The notes under the pieces were generated by a model. It was not told the DNA's origin. It made no database searches and was given only the letters and a program-made list of their open reading frames with translations. Positions 1-7,559 of a DNA stretch of 20,945 bases are shown piece after piece. The position numbers were made by a program, and so were the translations under genes. The first letter of the stretch is position 1. Each line of letters begins with the position of its first letter. This DNA comes from 1-14-0-10-37-14 sp037130845 (GTDB lineage Bacteria; Patescibacteriota; Patescibacteriia; Patescibacteriales; Patescibacteriaceae): NCBI GenBank assembly GCA_037130845.1, contig JBAXSE010000023.1, positions 1 through 20,945 on the forward strand, given 5' to 3'.

Positions 1-22
1 ACAGCAATTATCTCTCATCTGA

Positions 23-47
23 TACCCCGTCAGCTTGCTGCGGGGTA
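23..47. repeat. Palindromic hairpin element at window edge
   Basis: Arms TACCCCG (23-29) and CGGGGTA (41-47) pair, and inside them CAGC (31-34) pairs with GCTG (37-40) around a TT loop; T30 is bulged. The element reads directly into the radical SAM coding frame and supplies the in-frame TAA at 46-48. It looks like a REP-type intergenic palindrome, which often break assemblies, so an assembly junction or a real insertion are both possible. The hairpin is seen directly; the repeat-family assignment is inference. Confidence 0.6.
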
Positions 48-48
48 A

Positions 49-897
49 TTCATTTGCACTTATTGTTCCAATCATGCCTTGCGCAAATTGACTGATGGCC
101 GTTATGTCCGTTTTCGGTCGCCTGCCAACATTATCGCCGAAATTAGGGACATAGCCGAAAGTATGACGGCTAAAAAAGAGATTTATCTGGAAGTCGAGAC
201 CTTTGGCGCGGATCAATCTTGGGCGCGTGAATTATTTGCCGGACTGAAAAACTTGAATCAGGAGTTGCCGATGCCGATAGCTTATGGCGCAAATATCAGA
301 GTAACGCCGGGGGTAGACTTCAATGAATTGTTTGCTGCTTGCCGTGATGCCAATTTTCGTTTTATTAATATTGGGCTGGAGTCCGGTAGCGACCGGGTCA
401 GACGCGAAGTTTTGAAACGCTATTATGCCAATGAAGACATTATCAGGACGGTCAAATTGGCGCGTAGTTACGGTTTGCAAGTTGCTTTGTTTAATATGGT
501 GGGGCTGCCAACCGAGACGCCGGCGGACTTCCAACAGACAATCGATGTTAATCGAGAGTGTCAGCCGGATTGGCACATGACCTCCATTTTTTACCCTTAT
601 CCAGGCACAGATCTTTATACTTTGTGCAAGGATATGAATCTACTGCCAGCCACTACGGCAGATTCGACTGAGCGAGTGGAGTCGGTTTTGAATATGACCC
701 AGTTTGATAAGCGACAAGTGCAAAAAGCCTTTATTTGGTTTGATTGGAATGTCTACAAAGACCATCGGCCTTGGTATAAATTGTTGTTAAGAGTGGTAGC
801 CACCAAATTAAGGACTAAACCACGGCTGCATTATGTATATCGTAATCTTACGAAGTTGGCGTTTATAAAGAAAATTAAAGGAAAGCTAAAATCATGA
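49..897 (+). CDS. Radical SAM protein, 5'-truncated (probably B12-binding type)
   Basis: This is the catalytic half of a radical SAM enzyme of the family that usually carries an N-terminal cobalamin-binding domain. The frame opens right after a TAA at 46-48 and reads FICTYCSNHALRKL, which holds the second and third cysteines (codons 55-57 and 64-66) of the CxxxCxxC iron-sulfur motif. The first cysteine should be at 43-45 but is Gly (GGG), inside the palindrome. A TTG at 79 could be called as a start, but it lies after the cluster motif and would give a dead enzyme. Later signatures are GLESGSDRVRREVLKR and MVGLPTET, typical of the SAM-binding barrel. The stop overlaps the next start as ATGA, so it is coupled to the glycosyltransferase. 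Radical SAM family is certain; substrate is unknown. As shown the gene is broken or chimeric at its 5' end. Confidence 0.8.
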   Translation, partial: FICTYCSNHALRKLTDGRYVRFRSPANIIAEIRDIAESMTAKKEIYLEVETFGADQSWARELFAGLKNLNQELPMPIAYGANIRVTPGVDFNELFAACRDANFRFINIGLESGSDRVRREVLKRYYANEDIIRTVKLARSYGLQVALFNMVGLPTETPADFQQTIDVNRECQPDWHMTSIFYPYPGTDLYTLCKDMNLLPATTADSTERVESVLNMTQFDKRQVQKAFIWFDWNVYKDHRPWYKLLLRVVATKLRTKPRLHYVYRNLTKLAFIKKIKGKLKS

Positions 898-2081
898 ACA
901 TCTTATTTATAAATAAAGGTGACACTGGAGGCGGTGGTTATAAGGTGGTTTGGGATTTAGCGACAGAATTGGTTGGATTGGGGCACACTGTAAATATGTT
1001 TGTGCAAGACAAGAAAACCACTAGTGATATTGTAAAAATAATACCTTTTTCAAGATGGCGATATTTTCTATCACATCTTTTTGGTACAGACTTGGATTTT
1101 TTTAAGACCGACTTTATTTTACAGTCTAATGAATTTAAAAAAGCAGATATTGTGCATGTTAATAATATACATAGTCATTATTTTAATCTAAAAACGTTTG
1201 GTAAAATGTGTGCGGCCAAACCTGTGGTATGGACTTTTCATGATTTGTGGCCAGTTACTTCCTATTGTCCACATCCGATAAGTAAATCAGTCTTTTGGGG
1301 TTTTTATCTTTGCCCCACGTTTTCTACTAGATCATTATTCAAGAAAATAAATCAGTTGTATCTTATTTTTAGGAAAAGAGTTTTATATCGAAGGATAAAA
1401 TTTAATATAGTGACTCCTTCGCTGTATATGAGGAGGATGTTGGACTCAACGGTTGTCAGACGGATGCCGCAAGATATGATTTATAATGGTATAGATACCG
1501 ATATATTTAAGCCTAAGGATAAAACAAAGACAAGAATACAATTAAATTTGCCAGCGGATAAGAAGATATTTATATTCGTTGCTAATAAGGGTAAGTCAAA
1601 TAGTTGGAAGGGTTGGCAATATTTTAATCAATTAGCTGATTACTTTTCTGATCAAAAAGAGGTCTTGTTTATTTGTATTGGTAGTGGTTCAGATCAAAAT
1701 AGGTCAAATATTAGGTTTGTTGATTTTGTAGATGATGGCTCTGTTTTGAGTAGTTATTATTCTGCGGCTGATGCATTAATATTTTGTTCGCTAGCCGAAA
1801 GCTTTGGGTTGGTTGTTACAGAGGCAATGAGTTGCGGAGTTCCTGTTGTAGCTTTTCCTGTTGGTATAGTGCCGGAAGCGATTGAACATAAAACAAATGG
1901 TTTTGTGGCCGATTATCAAAATGTGCCAAGTTTAATAGAGGGCGTTAAATATATTATGACGATGCCGGCCAATGATCTAGAGGCAATGAAAACTGCTAAT
2001 CGGGAGAAAGTGCTGGCAAAATTTAGTAAAAAAATAATGGTAGATTCTTATCAAGAATTATACAAAAGAGTATTAAAATAG
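894..2081 (+). CDS. Glycosyltransferase family 4 (GT-B fold)
   Basis: A 395-residue cytoplasmic or membrane-associated retaining glycosyltransferase. The N-terminal half has the glycine-rich nucleotide-sugar loop (GDTGGGGYKVVWDLATEL, about residues 9-26), and VHVNNIHSHY and TFHDLWP fit GT4 acceptor-domain motifs. The C-terminal half carries the donor-binding E-x7-E motif, AESFGLVVTEAMSCGVPVVAF, with Glu302 and Glu310. Length is normal for the family. The start codon overlaps the previous stop (ATGA). Base composition falls abruptly here: a hand count gives about 50% GC at 361-420 and about 23% at 1141-1200. Likely role: adding a sugar during synthesis of a surface polysaccharide or glycolipid. 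The exact sugar cannot be read from sequence. Confidence 0.9.
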   Translation: MNILFINKGDTGGGGYKVVWDLATELVGLGHTVNMFVQDKKTTSDIVKIIPFSRWRYFLSHLFGTDLDFFKTDFILQSNEFKKADIVHVNNIHSHYFNLKTFGKMCAAKPVVWTFHDLWPVTSYCPHPISKSVFWGFYLCPTFSTRSLFKKINQLYLIFRKRVLYRRIKFNIVTPSLYMRRMLDSTVVRRMPQDMIYNGIDTDIFKPKDKTKTRIQLNLPADKKIFIFVANKGKSNSWKGWQYFNQLADYFSDQKEVLFICIGSGSDQNRSNIRFVDFVDDGSVLSSYYSAADALIFCSLAESFGLVVTEAMSCGVPVVAFPVGIVPEAIEHKTNGFVADYQNVPSLIEGVKYIMTMPANDLEAMKTANREKVLAKFSKKIMVDSYQELYKRVLK

Positions 2082-2084
2082 AAT

Positions 2085-2834
2085 ATGAATCAACAAGACT
2101 CTCATTTAAATATTGACAAGCTAATTGAAGATGTTGGCAATAGTTTGGGTCAAGAAGTCTTGAGCCAAGGGGAAAAGGGCTATGGATTATTTCACCGAGA
2201 TCGTTATGCCCTTTTGGCAAAAAGGTTTTTGGATTTTAGGTCAACTCAATCTCAAAGGTTTCTAGAAGTCGGATCTTATAATTATTTTGTTCCTTTGTTG
2301 GCGCAAAAGATTGGCTATAAGTCTTTTGGGATAGACTTACCCGAGTTTATTGAGCAATTTAAAGCTCAGGAAATTGAATTTGATTTAGATATTAAGCCTT
2401 GTGATTTATCAAAGCAGGCTATTCCTTTTGAAGACAATTTCTTTGATTTTGTTAATTTCAGTGAAGTCCTTGAGCATTTTAATTTTTATCCTGTGCCGGT
2501 GCTTAAGGAGTTCTATAGAGTCCTGTGTCCAAGTGGCCGATTGTTAATTACAACACCTAACTTAACTAGATTTAATAATCGTATAAAGCTGTTGTTGGGT
2601 CTCAGTATAAACTGGAATATTGAGGATGTGTTTGGGCCAATGACTCATGCTCGTGAGTATACTGCCAAAGAAGTGGTTTTTTTACTTAACTCAGCTGGTT
2701 TTACTAAGATTAGTGTTGGTTATGCCCACATTGATTATCCTGATATAAATATTTGGCTGCGGCGTTTAAATCGATTAGTTGGCCGGATTTGCCCCGTATT
2801 GGCTAGTAATCTAATAATTGTGGCTAATAAGTAG
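2085..2834 (+). CDS. Class I SAM-dependent methyltransferase
   Basis: A 249-residue protein with a Rossmann-type methyltransferase core. RFLEVGSYN (about 58-66) is motif I, which binds S-adenosylmethionine; GIDLPE follows as the acidic end of strand 2. NFFDFVNFSEVLEHF and the later FYRVLCPSGRLLITTPN are the usual motifs IV-VI of Methyltransf_11/25-like enzymes. It begins 3 nt after the glycosyltransferase gene and shares its AT-rich composition, so it was probably acquired with it. In such cassettes these enzymes often methylate a sugar or a glycan end; that role is inferred from context. A weak hairpin follows the stop. Confidence 0.85.
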   Translation: MNQQDSHLNIDKLIEDVGNSLGQEVLSQGEKGYGLFHRDRYALLAKRFLDFRSTQSQRFLEVGSYNYFVPLLAQKIGYKSFGIDLPEFIEQFKAQEIEFDLDIKPCDLSKQAIPFEDNFFDFVNFSEVLEHFNFYPVPVLKEFYRVLCPSGRLLITTPNLTRFNNRIKLLLGLSINWNIEDVFGPMTHAREYTAKEVVFLLNSAGFTKISVGYAHIDYPDINIWLRRLNRLVGRICPVLASNLIIVANK

Positions 2835-2866
2835 CAGTTTTTAGTCCAATAGACTAATTGCTTTTT
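2833..2866 (+). terminator. Weak candidate terminator after methyltransferase
   Basis: AGCA (2833-2836) and TTAGTC (2841-2846) can pair with GACTAA (2852-2857) and TTGCT (2858-2862) around a CAATA loop, with a bulge, followed by a short T run (2862-2866). The stem is AT-rich and imperfect, so termination would be partial at best. Confidence 0.35.
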
Positions 2867-3030
2867 GGCTGTTGAAATGTTTTAATTAAGGTATATACTG
2901 AGCGTAATTTAGGGCAGACGTTAATCAAAATATTTATTGATATTTTTGTCAAATTATTGTATTTTAGTTTATTAAATATTGATAGAATGTAGGTAATAAA
3001 AACTAGACAGATATAAATAACTCTAAAAAA
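2867..3030. other. Very AT-rich intergenic spacer
   Basis: GC is about 15% by hand count at 2941-3000. Possible -10 boxes are TATACT (2893-2898), TAGAAT (2983-2988) and TATAAA (3012-3017), but none has a convincing -35 at 16-18 nt. No RNA gene or protein frame is apparent. It probably contains the promoter of the following radical SAM gene, but I cannot choose which. Confidence 0.4.
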
Positions 3031-3894
3031 ATGGAAAACGTAAACAACTATGAAGTGTCGGGTCCAAAATTGTTACTTAAACGCATTAAACGTGCTATAA
3101 AATCAAATCAAAAACTATATATATCTTTGTGGAGAACAAGACTATTTTTTATAAATACCTACTTAAAGTGTTTTAAAAATTTCAGATCAATTGAGATAGA
3201 AACCAACCCGATTTGCAATAGAAGATGTTCTTTTTGCCCGATTACTTTAGATAAGCATCCCATCATCGAGTTGATGAGTGAAGATCTTTTTGACAAAATT
3301 GTTAATGAGCTGAAAGAAAGACATTTTAAAGGCGAGGTGTGTTTGAGTAGTTACGGAGAACCCTTGTTGGACAAAAGACTGGCCGGATTTGCCAAAAAAA
3401 TTAAGACAGAAATAGGTTCAAAAGTTGTTGTTTTTACAAATGGTGACTTTTTGACAGTCGAAAAATTCAGAGAATTGCTATCTGCTGGTGTAGACTTATT
3501 TTATATGAGTCAGCACGACGAAGTGTTGCCAGAAATTATTCAGAAGTTGTTTGCGGAAATTTCTTCTGCCGAACGGAAGCATATTGATTTTAGCGTGATA
3601 AAAGAAGACTCGCCGCTGGTCAATCGCGGTGGCACAGTTGAAGTCAAGACTTTGCAACAGATAGTTCGTTGCCCTTTGCGGAAGATGTATATTAGAGCTG
3701 ATGGAGAAGTCAGGTTATGTTGTAATGATTATTTTCGCGAAGTTAAGTTGGGCAATGTAAACGAATCTAAGTTGATAGATATTTGGGATAGCTCGGTCTA
3801 TAAGAAAATCAGGAAAGAGTTGGAAAGTAATGTTTTTAGCCAAGATGTCTGTAAAAGGTGTTTAGGTACTACTTCTCTTGAAAATAAAAAATAG
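3031..3894 (+). CDS. Radical SAM/SPASM domain protein
   Basis: A 287-residue enzyme. The CxxxCxxC motif that holds the SAM-binding [4Fe-4S] cluster is CNRRCSFC (Cys62, Cys66, Cys69). SSYGEPLLD (about 109-117) is the conserved GEP segment that contacts the SAM amino group. The C-terminus has the SPASM/twitch pattern for auxiliary clusters: Cys214, Cys230-Cys231 and Cys274-x2-Cys277, with ADGEVRLCCNDY and LGNVNESKLIDIW typical of the domain. The first 50 residues are basic and aromatic and may touch the membrane. Relatives are peptide- or sugar-modifying enzymes found in polysaccharide clusters. The gene is AT-rich like the two before it. Substrate is unknown. Confidence 0.88.
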   Translation: MENVNNYEVSGPKLLLKRIKRAIKSNQKLYISLWRTRLFFINTYLKCFKNFRSIEIETNPICNRRCSFCPITLDKHPIIELMSEDLFDKIVNELKERHFKGEVCLSSYGEPLLDKRLAGFAKKIKTEIGSKVVVFTNGDFLTVEKFRELLSAGVDLFYMSQHDEVLPEIIQKLFAEISSAERKHIDFSVIKEDSPLVNRGGTVEVKTLQQIVRCPLRKMYIRADGEVRLCCNDYFREVKLGNVNESKLIDIWDSSVYKKIRKELESNVFSQDVCKRCLGTTSLENKK

Positions 3895-3917
3895 AACATA
3901 ATAGTTAATTAAATATA

Positions 3918-4556
3918 ATGTTTCTCCAGTTTTTTGCAGAAAAATTATTTACTATCAATATAGTCCAGTCGCCGTTAATGGGAGGCTTTTCTTTGGTGCC
4001 TCTTTTGGGCGTACTTTGTATGGGTGTGTTTTTTTTGATTTTCTTCATCTTTGATGACTCGGTAGAGTTTTTTAAAAAAGACGTCAAAATCATTTTTTTA
4101 GGCATCGTACTTCTTTTGTGGTTGCCTTTTTCTGTAGGATTTATCTGGACTAACGCGCTTAATGCTATCAAGCATCTAGCTGGCGGTACGGTTGACGTGC
4201 GTTGGCAGTCTTTGATGTGTGAGATTGATAGCAATCAAAGACTGCAGGGCCTCTTGTGTAGTATCGCCGCCACCGAGCAGGCTGTCCGTAAAGAGGTGTC
4301 AAAGGGGGTAAGCTATTGCTTGCTGGCAAACCCAACTGCTCAACTTTATATGAACTATGAATTTTATGGCTACTATAGGCAGGAGGATTGCGCAAAAGCT
4401 GATTATGCTTTTGTTAGTAAATCTGATAAAAAGATAGGAACAAGGGCGGACCATTTGTTGATCTATGATAGCTCGGGCCAACCAACTGATATCGGCCGTT
4501 TCGAAATTACAGTAGTCGACGAAAAGCTAGGCAGCTTTATCCTTAAACGCAAATAA
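3918..4556 (+). CDS. Hypothetical membrane protein, two N-terminal helices plus soluble domain
   Basis: I do not recognise a family for these 212 residues. Two hydrophobic segments are visible, about residues 23-45 and 57-76, joined by a short charged loop (DDSVEFFKKDVK). A soluble tail of about 135 residues follows, with four cysteines and a high content of aromatic and polar residues. With a short loop between the helices, the tail could be outside the cell. The gene ends 1 nt before the GT-C glycosyltransferase start, so the two are almost certainly co-translated. A role as accessory subunit or as carrier of a donor or acceptor for that transferase is inference only. GC content recovers to about 45% within this gene, marking the end of the AT-rich block. 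Confidence 0.6.
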   Translation: MFLQFFAEKLFTINIVQSPLMGGFSLVPLLGVLCMGVFFLIFFIFDDSVEFFKKDVKIIFLGIVLLLWLPFSVGFIWTNALNAIKHLAGGTVDVRWQSLMCEIDSNQRLQGLLCSIAATEQAVRKEVSKGVSYCLLANPTAQLYMNYEFYGYYRQEDCAKADYAFVSKSDKKIGTRADHLLIYDSSGQPTDIGRFEITVVDEKLGSFILKRK

Positions 4557-4557
4557 T

Positions 4558-5862
4558 ATGGGAGCCTTGCCGTTGTTATTAATTGCTGTTGCATTAGGTT
4601 GGCCGTTGGCCGGTGTTTTGTTTAAAGAAAGAAGCCAGCCGGAAAAACTAGCCTTGGCTTGGCTGTTAGGGGCGTTTGTTATCACATGGCAATTGTTTAT
4701 CTTCCTTTTTTGGTTGAAGGCCGGTACTTTTTGGTGGTTCAATTTGATTTTTTTGGCCGAAGCGATTATTTTGTGGCTGTTTTTGAAGGCTAAAATAAAT
4801 TGGCGTGATTTTCGAGCAGCATCCGGCGCTAAGCCCGGCTTGTTGGATAAGATTCTACTTTGTATCCTGGCTTTGGTTATTATGCTGTCCTTTGTTAATG
4901 CTTGCGGCCGCGGCAATATCGGTTGGGACAGCTTGAATATTTGGTCGATTAAAGCAAAGCAGATATATTATAGCGGACGAGTCATTTTTGATTCTAATAA
5001 TCCGGCAAGTTGGCAGTCACGAGCTTATCTGCAGTATCCTTGGCATGGCTCTTTGCTTTATGTGTGGGGCAATGAGCTAAACGGCAGTTATAGCGATGCC
5101 GTTAATAATGTTATCAATTGGTTTTACTATGTAAGTATTATTATTCTGGTCTATGGTTTTTTGGCTATCCGTATCGATCGTCGGGGGGCTGCCGCCTTCA
5201 CTTTGATGTTGGCTAGCGCGCCGATCTTTTATTTCCATAGTTTTAATAGTTATTCAGATTTAATGTTGGGCTGTTATGCGGCCTTGGCGTTAATCTTTTT
5301 GTGGCGCGCCTGGCTGGGCAGCAAATACGCCTTTATCGGTTTGAGCATGAGTTTGGTGGCAGCCTACACTACGAAAAATGAGGGCATTTTTGCCTTGCTA
5401 GCTGCTTCCTTTTTCTTGTTAGTATTTTTAACAAGACAGAAGAAATGGCGGCAGCTGGCTTGGTTTGTCGGCTTAACCGGACTGCTGCTAGCGCCTTGGC
5501 AGATTTTTCGCATGGTTAATCATCTGGGTATTGCCAATTCGACAGCGGTGACTGCTTGGCACTGGGACGCGATTTATCAGTTTTGGCGGACTTTTTGGCT
5601 TAATGCCAGCTTTAATATCTTTGCTTGGGTTGTCTTGGCGGTACTGGCCTTTGCCGCCATAAAGATCTATGCTGACAAAAAACTGTTGGTAGCTTGGGTA
5701 TATGTCGCATTGTTATTCTCGGCCTTTTTGTATGTATATATCAGTACCACTTCTTATCAAGATGCTGTTTATGATACTACTATTTCACGAAACCTGATCA
5801 CTATTTTTCCAGCACTAGTCATCGTTACTGCTTTGAGCTGGCAAAAAATATCAAAAAAATAA
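4558..5862 (+). CDS. GT-C type integral membrane glycosyltransferase (GT39/GT83-like)
   Basis: A 434-residue protein with roughly ten hydrophobic helices spread over its length. After the third or fourth helix comes NIGWDSLNIWSIKAKQIY (about 120-137), the Trp-Asp/KA signature of the first extracytoplasmic loop of bacterial GT-C enzymes, with Asp124 as the likely catalytic or metal-binding acid. YLQYPWHGSLLYVW and TTKNEGIFALLAA are further hallmarks of the ArnT/PMT-like group. These enzymes take a sugar from a polyprenyl-phosphate donor on the outer face of the membrane and place it on a lipid, glycan or protein. The two downstream GT2 genes resemble makers of such donors. Acceptor is unknown. 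Confidence 0.8.
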   Translation: MGALPLLLIAVALGWPLAGVLFKERSQPEKLALAWLLGAFVITWQLFIFLFWLKAGTFWWFNLIFLAEAIILWLFLKAKINWRDFRAASGAKPGLLDKILLCILALVIMLSFVNACGRGNIGWDSLNIWSIKAKQIYYSGRVIFDSNNPASWQSRAYLQYPWHGSLLYVWGNELNGSYSDAVNNVINWFYYVSIIILVYGFLAIRIDRRGAAAFTLMLASAPIFYFHSFNSYSDLMLGCYAALALIFLWRAWLGSKYAFIGLSMSLVAAYTTKNEGIFALLAASFFLLVFLTRQKKWRQLAWFVGLTGLLLAPWQIFRMVNHLGIANSTAVTAWHWDAIYQFWRTFWLNASFNIFAWVVLAVLAFAAIKIYADKKLLVAWVYVALLFSAFLYVYISTTSYQDAVYDTTISRNLITIFPALVIVTALSWQKISKK

Positions 5863-5886
5863 TCAGAATATTATAATTTTATAATG

Positions 5887-5978
5887 CTCCTACAAATACA
5901 AATTATTACAAATCTACAAATAATGTTGAGGTAATTAGGTGCGGATTTGTATATTTGTAATAATTTGTATTTGTAGGG
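5887..5978 (+). repeat. Interspersed palindromic repeat, copy A
   Basis: The arms form a perfect 25-bp inverted repeat (5889-5913 against 5953-5977), beginning CCTACAAATACAAATT and ending AATTTGTATTTGTAGG. The centre contains TAGGTGCGGATTTGTA, shared with copy B. It occupies most of the gap between the GT-C and GT2 genes. Two TATAAT hexamers (5872-5877 and 5880-5885) lie just upstream but lack a -35. Related copies are at 13187-13278 and, inverted, at 14558-14632. No transposase or target duplication is seen. Confidence 0.92.
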
Positions 5979-5986
5979 TTTAAGTT

Positions 5987-6688
5987 ATGTTGTTATCAGT
6001 CGTCATGCCTGTATATAATGAAGAGAAGACAATCAAGAAAATGATTGAGCGTGTTTTGGCTGTGCATTTGCCGGACGAAGTGGTTGTTGAGTTGGTGGTG
6101 GTAGAGGATTGTTCCAGTGATCGGACTCGAGACGTTTTAGGCTCTATGTCTGACCCGAGGATTAAAATATTTTACAAGGACAAGAATGAGGGCAAGGGGT
6201 CGGCGGTCATCCGCGGTATCAAAGAATCGACGGGCGATATTATCATTATTCAGGATGCCGATTTGGAGTATGACCCACATGATTATCCCAGATTGTTAAA
6301 ACCGATTATGGCGGGCTCTGCTGATGTTGTCTATGGCTCACGATTTGTCGGCGGCGAGCCGCACCGTATCTTGTTTTTCTGGCATTCGATCGGCAACAAG
6401 CTACTGACTGTCTTTTCCAATATGCTGACCAATCTGAATCTGACGGATATGGAAACCTGCTACAAGATGTTTACGCGCGAGGTGGCGGATAGCATTAAAA
6501 ATCGCTTGACTTGCCAGCGCTTTGGCATCGAGCCGGAATTGACGGCCTTGTTCGCTCGTGGCGGCTGGCGGATTTATGAAGTCGGCATCAGCTATGCCGG
6601 CAGGACTTATAAAGAAGGCAAAAAAATCAATTGGCGCGATGGCGTAGCGGCTTTTTGGTATATTATTAAGTTTAATTTGTTAAAATAA
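5987..6688 (+). CDS. Glycosyltransferase family 2, polyprenyl-phosphate sugar synthase-like
   Basis: A 233-residue GT-A enzyme. It opens with the nucleotide-binding strand LSVVMPVYNEEKTI, has VVVEDCSSDRT at about 37-47, NEGKGSAVIRGI at about 67-78, and the metal-binding DAD triplet at residues 90-92 in IIIQDADLEYDP. GSRFVGG follows. This is the pattern of DPM1-like enzymes that load a sugar from a nucleotide carrier onto a polyprenyl phosphate at the cytoplasmic face. There is no C-terminal membrane anchor. Immediately upstream is a palindromic repeat and before that a GT-C enzyme, which would use such a donor. Assignment to GT2 is firm; the sugar (mannose or other) is inferred. Confidence 0.87.
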   Translation: MLLSVVMPVYNEEKTIKKMIERVLAVHLPDEVVVELVVVEDCSSDRTRDVLGSMSDPRIKIFYKDKNEGKGSAVIRGIKESTGDIIIIQDADLEYDPHDYPRLLKPIMAGSADVVYGSRFVGGEPHRILFFWHSIGNKLLTVFSNMLTNLNLTDMETCYKMFTREVADSIKNRLTCQRFGIEPELTALFARGGWRIYEVGISYAGRTYKEGKKINWRDGVAAFWYIIKFNLLK

Positions 6689-6692
6689 TTTC

Positions 6693-7556
6693 ATGTCTAT
6701 TTACTTTCTCTTGTTGGTTTTTGTTTTCGGCGCCGCTATCGGTTCTTTTTTAAATTGCATGGCCTGGCGCATTTATCACGGACAAGGCCTGTGGGGGCGT
6801 TCGCAGTGTCCGTCCTGCAACAAGATGATCGCTTGGTTTGACAATGTGCCTCTTTTCTCTTGGCTGCGTTTGCGCGGCAAGTGCCGCCATTGCCAGGCTG
6901 CTATTCCTAGCCACTATTTTTGGGCTGAGTTGGCGGTGGCTTGCTTATTTTTGTTTTCATTTTTGTTTCGTTTGGATTTCGCGCCGGAGCATTTTGTGTT
7001 GATGATCGGCCTGGGTCCCATCGATTGGCATTTGATCTTATCGATCTTGCGCGATTGGACGTTGATATCATTCCTGTTTATTATTTTTTTGATGGATTTA
7101 AAATGGTTCGTGGTGGCCGATGTAGTAAGCTTGGGCGGAGCGGGGGCGGTATTTGTTTTAAATTTGCTATTGGGCGTGCCATGGCCGACGTTGGTGCTGG
7201 GCGCTTTGGCTGGGGCCGGCTTTTTCTTGCTCTTCCATGTCTTGTCCGAGGGCGCCTGGATGGGTTCGGGCGACATCTTGATTGGGCTATTAATGGGCGT
7301 AGCTTTAGGGTGGCCCGGCATTGTGGTTGCCTTGTTTATGGGCGTTATCATAGCGGCTTTGTGGGGCATCGGTTTGGTATTGGCGGGCAAGAAAAAGTTC
7401 CAATGGCAGAGGCTATGGCAAAAAGGGGAACCGACTGATAACGAGATCAAGGAGAGCGCTTTGCCGTTCGGGCCCTTTTTGACTGTTGGGACTTTGCTGG
7501 CTTTTTATTACGGCTCAGCTGTCTTGGTTTGGTATTTAAGCTTTTTAACTTTTTAA
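6693..7556 (+). CDS. pilD: Prepilin peptidase (A24 aspartic protease with N-methylation domain)
   Basis: A 287-residue inner-membrane protease that removes the leader of type IV pilins and pseudopilins and methylates the new N-terminus. AIGSFLNCMAWRI (15-27) is the N-terminal signature. Two CxxC pairs (Cys39/Cys42 and Cys64/Cys67) form the cytoplasmic zinc loop. Catalytic aspartates are Asp135 in FLMDLKW and Asp194 in the GSGD motif. The usual IPD after the first aspartate is replaced by VAD (142-143 region). PFGPFL near residue 259 is conserved. The gene lies between two GT2 genes with 4-nt and 3-nt gaps, rather than in a pilus operon. A likely substrate in this window is the pilin-like protein at 19849-20868. 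Confidence 0.93.
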   Translation: MSIYFLLLVFVFGAAIGSFLNCMAWRIYHGQGLWGRSQCPSCNKMIAWFDNVPLFSWLRLRGKCRHCQAAIPSHYFWAELAVACLFLFSFLFRLDFAPEHFVLMIGLGPIDWHLILSILRDWTLISFLFIIFLMDLKWFVVADVVSLGGAGAVFVLNLLLGVPWPTLVLGALAGAGFFLLFHVLSEGAWMGSGDILIGLLMGVALGWPGIVVALFMGVIIAALWGIGLVLAGKKKFQWQRLWQKGEPTDNEIKESALPFGPFLTVGTLLAFYYGSAVLVWYLSFLTF

Positions 7557-7559
7557 TAC

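Noticed and set aside
79..81. TTG at 79 as the true start of the first gene
   Set aside because: It lies after two cysteines of the radical SAM cluster motif, and the upstream frame FICTYCSNHA is plainly part of the protein.
2835..3030. tRNA or small RNA in the AT-rich gaps (also 10983-11182 and 14494-14696)
   Set aside because: No cloverleaf, TTCGAATC-like T-arm or other recognisable RNA fold was found; only promoter-like boxes and repeats.
6914..7450. Long open frame antisense to the prepilin peptidase
   Set aside because: Low-complexity Lys/Pro/Ala-rich translation opposite a gene with full motifs; a coding shadow.
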